64,000 bases of DNA from Cupriavidus basilensis (lineage in GTDB: Bacteria; Pseudomonadota; Gammaproteobacteria; Burkholderiales; Burkholderiaceae), in contig NZ_CP010537.1 in NCBI RefSeq assembly GCF_000832305.1, positions 2,294,001 to 2,358,000 on the forward strand, given 5' to 3'. The notes below the pieces were generated by a model. The model did no database searches. It had not been told where the DNA came from and worked only from the letters and a program-made list of their open reading frames with translations. Position 1 is the first letter of the stretch, and each line of letters begins with the position of its first letter. Below, in pieces: positions 51,061-60,014 of the stretch. The translations under genes and the position numbers were made by a program.

Positions 51061-51903
51061 TCAGCGTATCTCGCTGTAGATTTGCCTGGCTTCGTTGGCC
51101 GAAGCTAGCGGGCGCCCAAGCGTGCGCGCGCCTTCGGCCGCCTGCCCGACAAGTGCCGCGTTGCCTGGTGCGGTGCTGCCGTCGCGCAGCTTCAGGTTGT
51201 TCTCGAAGCCCACCCGCACGTGCCCGCCAAACGCGGCGGCCGTGGTCACGCAGGCATTCTCCTCGCGCCCGAAGGCGCAGATTGACCACGGCAACGCCCC
51301 GTCATAGACCTGCAGGAACGGCAGCAGGTCGCGCGGCGACGATACCTGCCCCGCCGAATACCGGCCCAGCACAAACAGCACCGACCACGCGCCCGGCGGC
51401 ACCAGCCCGCGCGCGCGCAGCGCCTGCCAGCGCGCCACGTCGGCCGCGTCATACAGGATGATCTGCGTCATCACCCGCTCGCGCGCCAGCCAGGCCAGGA
51501 AATCGGCCAGCTCGGCTTCGGCAATGTCCGGCACGGCGATCTCGCGCAGCCCGATGGAAACCGCCTCGGGCCGCAGCTCGCGCACCATGGCGATCTGCTC
51601 GGCCGCGCGGTAGATGCCGGCAGCTTCGCTGGTCACCTGGACCAGCAAGGCGTCGCCCACTTCCTTCTTCACCACGGCGAGCGCTTCGCGATAAATCTGC
51701 GGATCCAGCGAATGGCGGCCGTCGGGCTGGCGCACGTGCATGTGCATCATGGCCGCGCCGGCTTCCAGGCAAGCCCGCGCGTCGGCCGCCAGTGCCGCCG
51801 CGGTCAGCGGCACGGCCTGGTGGTCCTTGGCGGTCTTGTAGGCGCCGTTGGGCGCGACGGTAATGATCAGCGGCGAATCCGCCAGCAAGGTGTGTTCACT
51901 CAT
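51061..51903 (-). CDS. beta-keto acid cleavage enzyme (BKACE, DUF849 family)
   Basis: 280 residues. TIM-barrel with T-V-A-P-N-G at strand 1, the Zn-binding M-H-M-H-V-R, S-I-G-L-R-E, and the late V-G-F-E-N-N motif of the family first known as 3-keto-5-aminohexanoate cleavage enzyme. BKACEs split a beta-keto acid with acetyl-CoA, giving acetoacetate and a new CoA ester. Just upstream in the same orientation is a hydroxyacyl/carnitine dehydrogenase-like gene, so a plausible pathway is beta-hydroxy acid to beta-keto acid to cleavage, as in carnitine breakdown. Confidence 0.88.
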   Translation of the reverse strand: MSEHTLLADSPLIITVAPNGAYKTAKDHQAVPLTAAALAADARACLEAGAAMMHMHVRQPDGRHSLDPQIYREALAVVKKEVGDALLVQVTSEAAGIYRAAEQIAMVRELRPEAVSIGLREIAVPDIAEAELADFLAWLARERVMTQIILYDAADVARWQALRARGLVPPGAWSVLFVLGRYSAGQVSSPRDLLPFLQVYDGALPWSICAFGREENACVTTAAAFGGHVRVGFENNLKLRDGSTAPGNAALVGQAAEGARTLGRPLASANEARQIYSEIR

Positions 51904-51917
51904 AGTGCGCTCTGCTC

Positions 51918-51980
51918 GACCTAATGGACCTAATGGATCTATTCGATCTATTCGATTTAATGAATCTTGAGAATCTGGTG
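51918..51980. repeat. degenerate 9-base tandem repeat
   Basis: About seven 9-base units: GACCTAATG twice, GATCTATTC twice, GATTTAATG, AATCTTGAG, AATCTGGTG. AT-rich against the GC-rich surroundings, filling the gap between the dehydrogenase stop (51985) and the BKACE start (51903). Confidence 0.75.
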
Positions 51981-51984
51981 AGGT

Positions 51985-52956
51985 TCAGGGTTCGATCTTG
52001 GGCAGTTCCGGCGCGATCAGGTCCAGCCCCGCGCGCAGCAGCCGATCATAGCGCTCGCGTTCCACGGCGATGGTCTGCGGCGTCCACCGATAGAAGCCTT
52101 CGCCGCTCTTCATGCCGTGGCGGCCGTCCGACGCGCGCTCGGTCAGGCACCGGGCCGGCTCCGCCGCGTTGTTGAACGTGGGGTACATGGTAGCCCCGGC
52201 CGCCGCGTGCACGTCGATGCCAGCGTGGTCGCGCTGCATGACCGGCCCGGCGGCCAGGAAACGAAAGCCGAAGCCAAAGCGCACCGCCGCATCCACGTCC
52301 TCTGGCGAGGCGATGCCGCGGTCGATCAGGTCGAAGGCTTCGCGCGACAGTGCGTGCTGCAGGCGGTTGGCAAGGAAACCCGGCAGGTCCTTCTTCACCT
52401 TGACCGGCACCATGCCGCAACGGCGCATGAAAGCGATCAAGGCGTCGGCGCCGGCCTCGGCGCTGCCCTCGCCCAGCACCACCTCCACCAGCGGCACCAG
52501 GTGCGCGGGCATGAAGAAATGCAGGCCGAGCATGCGCTCGCGGGTGGACAGGCCCGCACCGATGGCGCTGATCGGGAAACTCGAGCTATTGCTGGCAAGG
52601 ATGGCATCCGGGCGCGCACGCTGGGCCAGGTCGGCGAACAGCGCGCGCTTGATGTCGAGCCGCTCGGGGATGCACTCGATCACCAGGTCGACCGTGCTCC
52701 AGTCCACCGCGTCGAGCCCGGCGGCTACCGTCAAACCCGCCAGGCCAACCTCGGCCGCCGGGCCGATCGCGGCGAGATTGGCGGCGACCCGTGCGGCGAC
52801 CGCCTCCGCGCGCTGCGTATCCGGCTCCACCACGGTGGTGCGGCAGTGCGCGCGGGTAAGCACCACGGCCACGTCGGCGCCCATGGTGCCGCCACCTACC
52901 ACCACGGCGTGCGCGGTGCCGGGAGCGGCTAGCGAAAAGTGGGCGGCGTCGGGCAT
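51985..52956 (-). CDS. 3-hydroxyacyl-CoA / L-carnitine dehydrogenase-like protein
   Basis: 323 residues. The ATG at 52956 is preceded by AAAGGAA. NAD loop V-V-V-G-G-G-T-M-G-A-D-V-A, I-E-C-I-P-E-R-L-D-I-K, S-N-S-S-S-F-P-I-S, and the catalytic L-H-F-F-M-P-A-H followed by K-K-D-L-P-G-F-L-A-N-R. Length and fold fit both 3-hydroxybutyryl-CoA dehydrogenase and carnitine 3-dehydrogenase; the BKACE neighbour favours a free beta-hydroxy acid such as carnitine. Divergent from a LysR gene that probably controls the pair. Confidence 0.85.
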   Translation of the reverse strand: MPDAAHFSLAAPGTAHAVVVGGGTMGADVAVVLTRAHCRTTVVEPDTQRAEAVAARVAANLAAIGPAAEVGLAGLTVAAGLDAVDWSTVDLVIECIPERLDIKRALFADLAQRARPDAILASNSSSFPISAIGAGLSTRERMLGLHFFMPAHLVPLVEVVLGEGSAEAGADALIAFMRRCGMVPVKVKKDLPGFLANRLQHALSREAFDLIDRGIASPEDVDAAVRFGFGFRFLAAGPVMQRDHAGIDVHAAAGATMYPTFNNAAEPARCLTERASDGRHGMKSGEGFYRWTPQTIAVERERYDRLLRAGLDLIAPELPKIEP

Positions 52957-53123
52957 GGCGTTCCTTTGAACTGTCTGGTGCTGTCGTCGGGCGGCTGAAC
53001 CCATGTTGGCCAGGAAAATATGGCGCAAACATCGCCTGCGCCGCGTCATGGCCCGGGTTCAGCGGGATTGGGCATGAGTGTAGACAAGCCGCTTTGATTG
53101 ATGAATCAGATTTTCTGGATAAA

Positions 53124-54086
53124 ATGATCGATAATCAAGATCAATCCGCCATCCATGCCGTGAAAATCAACCTGTCGATGCGCGATGTCGAGACCACCCT
53201 GGTGCTCGGCCGCACCCTGAACTTCCGTCAGGCAGCGGGGCAGTTGCACCTGTCTCAATCGGCGCTGTCCACCCAGATCCTGCGCATCGAGGAATCCCTC
53301 GGCGTGCGGCTGTTCGATCGCACCACCCGCACCGTGCGGCTGACCGCGGCAGGCGAAGTCTTCATGCAGCAGGCCGCGATCCTGCAGGCGGCCTTCCGGG
53401 ACGCCATCGACGCAGTGAGCGGCATTGCCAGCGCCGAGCGCGGCCATGTTGCGGTGGCCGCCCTGCCATCGCTGGCCGCACGCCTGCTGCCGCGCGTGCT
53501 GATGGCCTACCGGCGGGAGCATCCCAAGGTTACGCTCAAGGTCTGCGACACGCTCTCCGGCCCGGCCTTCGACCTGGTGCGCGCGGGCGAGGTGGATTTC
53601 GCGCTGACCGCGGCCGACCCGCAGCAGGCGGACCTGCACTACGACCCCATGATGTCCGACCGCTTCGTGCTGCTGATTCCCAGCGAGCACCCGCTGGCCC
53701 ACGGCAAGGGGCCGGTGCGCTGGGCCGATACGGTGGACGCCGGCCATGTTTCCATGACGCACCCCAGCAGCGTGCGCCAGTACGCCGAATGGGCCTTCCT
53801 GCAGAACCGTATCCGCTTCCAGCCGGTGTTCGAGGCCGAGCACCTGGCCACCATCGCGGCCATGGTCGAATGCGGCTTCGGCGTGGCGGCGCTGCCTGAG
53901 ATTGCAGCCGGCACGGTGCGCCAGGCCGGTATTGTCGAGCGCTTGCTCACCGCGCCGGTGACGGAGCGCTCGATCGGACTGGTGACGGCACGCAACCGCA
54001 GCCTGTCGCCCGCGGCGGTGGCGCTGGTCGGCGTGCTGCGCGCCCACCTGGCCCAAGCCGGCGGCGGCGTGGCCGATCCGGCCTGA
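53124..54086 (+). CDS. LysR-family transcriptional regulator
   Basis: 320 residues from the ATG at 53124; a TTG (53094), a GTG (53160) and an ATG (53178) are other in-frame starts. The HTH begins at M-R-D-V-E-T-T-L-V-L-G-R-T-L-N-F-R-Q-A-A-G-Q-L-H-L-S-Q-S-A-L-S, followed by the LysR dimer helix and a two-lobed effector domain. The AT-rich leader contains T-T-G-A-T/A-T-C-A-A type half sites that overlap the N-terminal codons, typical of an autoregulated divergent promoter. Likely activates the dehydrogenase-BKACE genes. Confidence 0.88.
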   Translation: MIDNQDQSAIHAVKINLSMRDVETTLVLGRTLNFRQAAGQLHLSQSALSTQILRIEESLGVRLFDRTTRTVRLTAAGEVFMQQAAILQAAFRDAIDAVSGIASAERGHVAVAALPSLAARLLPRVLMAYRREHPKVTLKVCDTLSGPAFDLVRAGEVDFALTAADPQQADLHYDPMMSDRFVLLIPSEHPLAHGKGPVRWADTVDAGHVSMTHPSSVRQYAEWAFLQNRIRFQPVFEAEHLATIAAMVECGFGVAALPEIAAGTVRQAGIVERLLTAPVTERSIGLVTARNRSLSPAAVALVGVLRAHLAQAGGGVADPA

Positions 54087-54176
54087 GCGGGCGGCCATCG
54101 GCATCGCTATCGGCGCGCGAATGAGGGCCGCCATGCATCGCGCAAGTTATCGCGCCAGGCGGCAGCGCCCGCGCGA

Positions 54177-55793
54177 TCAGGGCGAATCCGCCTGGACGGC
54201 CGGTTCCGGCTGGTACCGGACCGTGTTGTTGCGTCCATTGCGCTTGGCCTGATAGAGCGCGATATCCGACTTTTTCAGCACCTCGCCAACCTCCTCCGCC
54301 GACGAAGGAAAATGCGCGACGCCAAGCGAAACCGTCACGACCCCACCAGTGGGGTTGGGCGTCTTTTCCACGGCCTCGCGCAAGCGCTCCGCGATCAGGA
54401 ACGCATTGTCCGCGGTCGTGCCGGGCAGCAAGATGACGAACTCCTCCCCGCCGTTGCGGCAGGTCATGTCGCCGCCCCGGGAGCCGGCCCGCATCAGGCT
54501 AGCAATGTGCGTCAGCACCTCGTCACCGACATCGTGCCCGTAGCGGTCATTGATCGACTTGAAGTGGTCCACGTCGAGCGTGATGACGGCAAAGGACTGC
54601 CCGCCAAGCTCGTACAGGCTGAGCGCATTGTCCAGCCCGCGGCGATTGCGCAGCCCCGTCAGTGCGTCGGTGATGGATTCATGATTGAGCCGGTCCAGCT
54701 TGCTGCTGGTCAGGCTCATGCCCCGCAGCAGCGCTTTTTTGAGACGATCGGCTTCGACATACCTGGCCTGGATCCGCTCGATCCGCGCCATCCCGTCGGG
54801 CGTGGTCCCCATCCGGGCATCATCGGCCAACTGCCCCAACGGCCGCGAGATCCAGCGGGAAAACCACAAGATAAAGACCAGCGACAGGAGCAGGATGGGA
54901 ATGCTGTTGCCGAATGTCACCAGCACCAGGTCATTCAGATCGGCTAGCGTGGCTTGCGTGGATCTTTGCGCCACGATGCCCCACCCGGTGGACGCGACCG
55001 GCGCATAGCCTGCAAGCATCTCGACACCGTACTGGTTCAGTATCTGCTGCGCGCCCGCTGCGCCGCTGGTTACCGCCAGCACGACCGAATTCTTGAAGAT
55101 CGACTTGCCAACATGGGTGTCGTCCGGGTGAAAAATCACGGTGCCTTTACGGTCCACCACATAGACATAAGAGCTATCCCGATAATAATGGTTATCGAGA
55201 ATTTCATGCAGCAGGTTCTTGGCATTCAGGTAAATCGTGCCCCCGACATAACCAAGCAGCCGCCCCTCCGCATTAATAATGGGATGGGAAATAAAGATAA
55301 TCAGCCGCCCGCTGGCGCTTGTAAAGGGCTCGCTGATCGCCGGGGTGCGGGTGCTCAGGAGCGTGTGCCCCCAATCGGTCTTCACGCTCTGTCCGCTCCG
55401 GCGCAAGGCCGCTGGCGACACGGATAGCACCATGCCGTCCTGGCGGACGATGGCCACCGAATTCAGGCTCCTGGTCTGCAAGCGCAAGCGCTCGGCCTCC
55501 TCGTCCACACGGGCCGGATTATCCATGGCCGCAGCTAGCAAACCGGCACTGTACGCCAACTGCTGCATGGTGCTTTCAAGATGGGCTCCCGTGGACTGCG
55601 CCAGCTTGGCCGCATAGACACGGTTGGCTTCCAGCGTATTGCGGATCAGCAGGTCACGCTGCACGCGGTAACTGGAGTAGAGCGCATTGGCCATGGTCAG
55701 CAGGACCGATCCCAGGGCCAGGAGCAGGATCAGACCACCTAACCCTATTTTGGGCGAGCGCTCCGGAAGCGGCTTACACGGTTGCGCTGACAT
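54177..55793 (-). CDS. membrane diguanylate cyclase with dCache-type sensor
   Basis: 538 residues. Membrane helix 1 (about 17-40), a periplasmic dCache-like sensor of about 260 residues with Y-V-Y-V-V-D-R-K-G-T-V-I-F-H-P, helix 2 (about 300-320), a HAMP-like linker, then a GGDEF domain with D-A-L-T-G-L-R-N-R-R-G, L-D-V-D-H-F-K-S-I-N-D and G448-G-E-E-F452 (intact active-site motif). No R-x-x-D inhibitory site is found at the usual place. Synthesises cyclic di-GMP in response to an external ligand, possibly an amino or organic acid. Confidence 0.93.
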   Translation of the reverse strand: MSAQPCKPLPERSPKIGLGGLILLLALGSVLLTMANALYSSYRVQRDLLIRNTLEANRVYAAKLAQSTGAHLESTMQQLAYSAGLLAAAMDNPARVDEEAERLRLQTRSLNSVAIVRQDGMVLSVSPAALRRSGQSVKTDWGHTLLSTRTPAISEPFTSASGRLIIFISHPIINAEGRLLGYVGGTIYLNAKNLLHEILDNHYYRDSSYVYVVDRKGTVIFHPDDTHVGKSIFKNSVVLAVTSGAAGAQQILNQYGVEMLAGYAPVASTGWGIVAQRSTQATLADLNDLVLVTFGNSIPILLLSLVFILWFSRWISRPLGQLADDARMGTTPDGMARIERIQARYVEADRLKKALLRGMSLTSSKLDRLNHESITDALTGLRNRRGLDNALSLYELGGQSFAVITLDVDHFKSINDRYGHDVGDEVLTHIASLMRAGSRGGDMTCRNGGEEFVILLPGTTADNAFLIAERLREAVEKTPNPTGGVVTVSLGVAHFPSSAEEVGEVLKKSDIALYQAKRNGRNNTVRYQPEPAVQADSP

Positions 55794-55998
55794 CTCTTTT
55801 GCAGGCCGACAATCGTCTGAACTTCAGAAGGGGCCGATTTTAGCACGGTCCGCTGGCTAATATTCCTGCCACAACACGCAAATGCCAGCCCGCACGGTTA
55901 AAGATTGAGAAAGGGATTTCAAGTTTCCCCTCGACTGGCGTATTGATTTCCTCCGATATTTCCATTAACCGTATCCGAGAGACAAATAATGGAATGTA

Positions 55999-56721
55999 CT
56001 AGGCAGGCCCTCCGGCACGCTCCCGTTCCGCCGCGAGGTAAGCATCGCGCGAGGGCAGCAGATGGCTACGGCATAGCGCGACAAGATCCTCGCGCCGGCC
56101 CTCGCGCAAGGCCTCGATCATGGCCCAGTGTTCCTGCCTGGCACGCTCGCGATAGCCCGCCGCAGCCAGCGACCCAAAGCGGATCGGATGCGCTCGGCGC
56201 GCGTATTCCTCGATGGCCTGCCGCAGCACCGCATTGTCGACCAGGGCGAACAACTCCCGGTGAAAGCGCTGGTTGATGCGGAACACCGCACGCGCATCGC
56301 CTGCGGCCACCGCAACGTCATGCTCCTGCTGCACGGCCACCAGCGCCTGCAAGCGCGCCGCAGGCACCGGCAGCGCGATCAGGCTGGCGGCATGCGTTTC
56401 CAGCACTTCGCGCAGTGCGTACAGCTCCATGACTTCGCGTGCAGGAAAGGCGCGCACCACCGCGCCAACGTTGCGCTTGCGCTCGACCACGCCCATGCCT
56501 TCAAGCGTGACGAGCAGCTGGCGCACCACATGGCGCTTCAGGTTGAAGCGCGCCATCAGGTCGTCTTCGACCAGCCGCTCGCGCGGACTCAGCAAGCCAA
56601 AGACGATGTCTTCCTCAAGGATCGCGGCGGCGGCCAGCATGGCTTGGGCGCTGCCGGCAGTATCGTCCTGAATGCTACGCGCCGCTTGCGCGCGCGTGCC
56701 TGCACGGGTTGGCCGATCCAT
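55999..56721 (-). CDS. GntR-family (FadR subfamily) regulator
   Basis: 240 residues from the ATG at 56721, 11 bases after the dehydratase stop; an upstream ATG (56772) would overlap the dehydratase gene. N-terminal winged helix with L-S-P-R-E-R-L-V-E-D-D-L-M-A-R-F-N-L-K-R-H-V-V-R, then a FadR-type helical effector domain with R-F-H-R-E-L-F and a C-terminal H-x-x-x-I/L pattern that commonly binds a metal and a carboxylate. Probably senses the sugar acid handled by the dehydratase and receptor genes upstream. Confidence 0.88.
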   Translation of the reverse strand: MDRPTRAGTRAQAARSIQDDTAGSAQAMLAAAAILEEDIVFGLLSPRERLVEDDLMARFNLKRHVVRQLLVTLEGMGVVERKRNVGAVVRAFPAREVMELYALREVLETHAASLIALPVPAARLQALVAVQQEHDVAVAAGDARAVFRINQRFHRELFALVDNAVLRQAIEEYARRAHPIRFGSLAAAGYRERARQEHWAMIEALREGRREDLVALCRSHLLPSRDAYLAAERERAGGPA

Positions 56722-56731
56722 GACTGGGCGC

Positions 56732-58531
56732 TCAGGACTTGCGCGGCACGGTTTCGCTGGTCCGCGCGGCACGCAGGAAATCGAAGTCCACGCCCTGGTC
56801 GGCCTGCGTCACCGTGGCCAGGAACAACTTGCGATAGCCGCGCTCGGCGGCAGGCCGCACCACTTCGTGCTCGGCCGCGCGGCGGGCCAGCTCCGCGTCG
56901 TCGATCAGCAGGGAGATTTCGCGCCGCGCCACCGACAGGCGGATGCGGTCGCCGTTGCGCACGTGCGCCAGCGGGCCGCCGATGGCGGCTTCCGGCGTCA
57001 CGTGCAGCACGATGGTGCCGGCCGCGGTCCCGCTCATCCGCCCATCCGAGATGCGCACCATGTCCTTCACGCCAGCGCGCGCCAGCTTCCTGGGAATCGG
57101 CATGTAGCCGGCCTCGGGCATGCCGGGCGCGCCGGTCGGCCCGATGCGCTTGAGCACCAGGATATCGTCGGCTTTCACGTCCAGCGCGTCGTCGTCGATG
57201 CGCAGCGCCATGTCCTCGGCATCTTCGAACACCACGGCGCGTCCTTCATGCTCCATCAGCACAGGATCGGCGGCGGATTGCTTGATGATGGCGCCGCCCG
57301 GAGCCAGGTTGCCGCGCAGCACGGCCAGACCGCCAACCGGATAGATCGGCGCGTCGAACGGGCGAATCACCTCCTGCGCGAACGGCGCGGGCGCGGCGTC
57401 GAGCTCCTCGCCCAGCGTGCGGCCTGAGACCGTCAGCGTGTCCAGGTGCAGCAGCGGGCGCAGCTCGCGCAGCAGCGCGGGCATGCCGCCAGCCGCGTGG
57501 AAGTCTTCCATGTAATGCTGGCCGGAGGGCTTCAGGTCCACCAGCACGGGGGTCTCCCGGCTCATGCGGTCCAGCCCGGCCAGGTCGATGCCGATGCCCA
57601 GGCGCCCGGCGATGGCGGTCAGGTGCACGATGCCGTTGGTGGAGCCGCCGATGGCCAGCAGCACGCGGATGGCGTTCTCGATCGCGCGGCCGGTGAGGAT
57701 GCGCTCCGGCGTCAGGCCGGAGCGGGCCATGGCCACGGCAGTGGTGCCGGTGCGCTCGGCCACCCGCACGCGGTCGGCGGTGACCGCCGGCGCCGATGCA
57801 CCGCCGGCCACCATCATGCCGAGCGCTTCGGTCAGGCAGGCCATGGTGCTGGCCGTGCCCATCACCGAGCAGGTGCCCACGCTGGCAACCAGTTGGTTGT
57901 TCACGTCGGCAATCTCGGGCGCATCGATCTCTTCGGCGCGGTAGCGGCCCCAGTAGCGGCGGCAATCGGTGCAGGCGCCCACGCGCTCGCCGCGATGCGA
58001 GCCGGTGAGCATGGAGCCGGTGACCAGCTGGATCGCCGGCACGCCGGCCGAGGCCGCGCCCATCAACTGCGCGGGCACGGTCTTGTCGCAGCCTCCGATC
58101 AGTACCACGGCGTCCATGGGCTGCGCGCGGATCATTTCCTCGGTGTCCATCGACATGAGGTTGCGCAGGTACATGCTGGTGGGCGCGGAGAAGCTCTCAT
58201 GCACGGAGATGGTGGGAAAGTCCACCGGCAGGCCGCCCGCCAGCATGACGCCGCGCTTGACGGCTTCCACCAGTTGCGGCGCGTTGCCGTGACAGGGGTT
58301 GTAGCTGCTGTTGGTGTTGACGATGCCGATCACCGGACGCGACAACGCGTCGTCGGTATAGCCCGCGCCCTTGATAAAGGCCTTGCGCAGGAACAGCGAG
58401 AAGCCTTTGTCGCCATAGTTCGTCAGTCCCTTGCCCAAGCCGTTCTCGGCGTCTTGCGCCGGCTCGAAGGGGTCCTGGCCGGCCTGTGCCGAGGCGGAAG
58501 GGTCCTTGGGGGAATCGTGGGAGCCGGCCAT
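56732..58531 (-). CDS. IlvD/Edd-family dehydratase
   Basis: 599 residues from the ATG at 58531, with TTGGAG upstream (an earlier ATG at 58567 lies inside the AT-rich leader). Contains N-P-C-H-G-N, G-G-C-D-K-T and G-T-C-S-V-M-G-T-A, three Cys of the iron-sulfur cluster site, and G-R-M-S-G-T. Clusters with a GntR/FadR regulator and a Bug receptor, so a sugar-acid dehydratase (arabonate, xylonate or galactarate type) is more likely than the housekeeping dihydroxy-acid dehydratase of branched amino acid synthesis. Confidence 0.86.
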   Translation of the reverse strand: MAGSHDSPKDPSASAQAGQDPFEPAQDAENGLGKGLTNYGDKGFSLFLRKAFIKGAGYTDDALSRPVIGIVNTNSSYNPCHGNAPQLVEAVKRGVMLAGGLPVDFPTISVHESFSAPTSMYLRNLMSMDTEEMIRAQPMDAVVLIGGCDKTVPAQLMGAASAGVPAIQLVTGSMLTGSHRGERVGACTDCRRYWGRYRAEEIDAPEIADVNNQLVASVGTCSVMGTASTMACLTEALGMMVAGGASAPAVTADRVRVAERTGTTAVAMARSGLTPERILTGRAIENAIRVLLAIGGSTNGIVHLTAIAGRLGIGIDLAGLDRMSRETPVLVDLKPSGQHYMEDFHAAGGMPALLRELRPLLHLDTLTVSGRTLGEELDAAPAPFAQEVIRPFDAPIYPVGGLAVLRGNLAPGGAIIKQSAADPVLMEHEGRAVVFEDAEDMALRIDDDALDVKADDILVLKRIGPTGAPGMPEAGYMPIPRKLARAGVKDMVRISDGRMSGTAAGTIVLHVTPEAAIGGPLAHVRNGDRIRLSVARREISLLIDDAELARRAAEHEVVRPAAERGYRKLFLATVTQADQGVDFDFLRAARTSETVPRKS

Positions 58532-58540
58532 GCACATCTC

Positions 58541-58554
58541 CAATAATATTATTG
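58541..58554. promoter_or_regulatory. palindrome in the divergent promoter
   Basis: Perfect 14-base palindrome CAATAATATTATTG, 10 bases before the dehydratase ATG and overlapping its likely promoter or leader. Candidate operator for the GntR regulator. Confidence 0.45.
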
Positions 58555-58644
58555 ATAATTTAGGCAAGCATCATAGCTGGCCTTGCCGCGCAGGTGCAAT
58601 GGAGAATTTAGCCCTGCACCTTTAATTGAAGATTCAGATCAGTC

Positions 58645-58672
58645 GATAGAAAAATTTTGATTCTTCTATCAA
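58645..58672. promoter_or_regulatory. second inverted repeat in the divergent promoter
   Basis: GATAGAA and TTCTATC arms 12 bases apart (58645-58670) and, nested, TTGAT-TCTTCT-ATCAA (58657-58672). Lies in the same AT-rich island between the dehydratase and the Bug receptor gene. Confidence 0.4.
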
Positions 58673-58785
58673 GAGACGCCCCCTACACTCTGCCATGGCG
58701 ACGAGCCGGGCGTCCCGCGCCGCACAGCCTTGCTGTGCCTTTCCATCCATACCAACCATACCAACCCGGCGCAGGAGATTCCCCT

Positions 58786-59814
58786 ATGACCGGCATTCGA
58801 CGCCACGCGCGAACGCGCGTTTCCGCGCCCAGGCGCCAACTGATCCGCTGCGCGCTGGCCGGCGCCATGCTGGCAGGCACAGCCGCCTTGCCTGGCCTGG
58901 CCGCTGCCGCCGACTATCCCACCAAGCCGATCCGCCTGGTCGTGCCCTACCCCCCGGGCGGCGCCACCGACGTCATCGGCCGCACCCTGGCGCAGCACCT
59001 GTCCACCGCGCTGGGCCAGCAGGTGGTGGTCGACAACCGGGCCGGCGCCGCCGGCAATATCGGCGCGGAGCTGGTCGCCAAGTCGCCCGCCGACGGCTAT
59101 ACCCTGCTGATGGGTGCCCTGACCAGCCACGCGATCAACGCGGCGCTGTACAAGAACCGCGTCTCCTACGACATCGAGAAGAGCTTTGCGCCAGTGGCCA
59201 TCGTGGGTACCGTGCCGCTTGTGTTCGTGGTCAATCCCAGCGTCAAGGCCAACAGCCTGCCGCAATTGATCGCGCTGGCAAAAACCACCCCTGGCGCGAT
59301 CACCTTTGCTTCCGCCGGCAACGGCTCGCCCCAGCACCTGGCCGGCGAGATGTTCAAGCGCATGGCCGGCGTGGACATGCTGCATGTGCCTTACAAAGGC
59401 AGCGGCCCCGCCATGACCGACCTCATCGGCGGGCAGGTGCTCAGCATGGTCGAGACCGTGCCGGCGGCGCAGTCCTACGTAAAAGGCGGCAAGATCCGCG
59501 CGCTGGCCGTCACCACCAGCGAGCGCGTGGCGGCACTGCCCGACGTGCCGACGGCGAATGAAGCGGGCCTGAAGGACTTCGAGGTCAACTCCATGTTCGG
59601 CATCGTGGCCCCGGCCGGCACCCCGGCGCCGGTGGTGGACCGGCTCAACGCCGAGCTCAAGAAGATCCTGGCCGAGCCCGATGTGAAGGCCTCCCTGCTC
59701 AAGCAAGGCGCCATCGCCACCTGGACCACGCCGGCGCAGACCCAGGCCCGCATCCAGTCCGAGCTGGCCAAGTGGACCGCGGTGATCCGGGAAGCGGGCG
59801 TCAAGCCAGAGTAA
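58786..59814 (+). CDS. Bug/TTT-family periplasmic solute receptor
   Basis: 342 residues. The ATG at 58786 has AGGAGA eight bases upstream. Signal peptide to about residue 42 (A-L-P-G-L-A-A-A). Mature start Y-P-T-K-P-I-R-L-V-V-P-Y-P-P-G-G-A-T-D-V-I-G-R, then V-V-V-D-N-R-A-G-A-A-G-N-I-G, both signatures of the tripartite tricarboxylate receptor family. Binds an organic acid; no TctA/TctB genes follow. Divergent from the dehydratase, suggesting the same substrate. Confidence 0.92.
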   Translation: MTGIRRHARTRVSAPRRQLIRCALAGAMLAGTAALPGLAAAADYPTKPIRLVVPYPPGGATDVIGRTLAQHLSTALGQQVVVDNRAGAAGNIGAELVAKSPADGYTLLMGALTSHAINAALYKNRVSYDIEKSFAPVAIVGTVPLVFVVNPSVKANSLPQLIALAKTTPGAITFASAGNGSPQHLAGEMFKRMAGVDMLHVPYKGSGPAMTDLIGGQVLSMVETVPAAQSYVKGGKIRALAVTTSERVAALPDVPTANEAGLKDFEVNSMFGIVAPAGTPAPVVDRLNAELKKILAEPDVKASLLKQGAIATWTTPAQTQARIQSELAKWTAVIREAGVKPE

Positions 59815-60014
59815 GCGGCGCCGCAGCCCGATCCCGGAAGCAGGTTGCCCGCGCCGCCCCGATGTGACGAAGTGGGCGCCTGCCGTCGTGCGCCTTGACA
59901 CCCTGACGATTGCGCCTATGATGACTAGCGCAATGCTGCGGCGCAGCAAGTGACGATTGCCACCGGCGAAATCCCTCGGACGCGTTGCCTCGTCATGAAC
60001 TATCGGAGACGCTC

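Noticed and set aside
51924..52175. Plus-strand peptide beginning M-D-L-M-D-L-F-D-L-F-D-L
   Set aside because: It is the translation of the 9-base repeat running on into the antisense of the dehydrogenase gene; no ribosome site.
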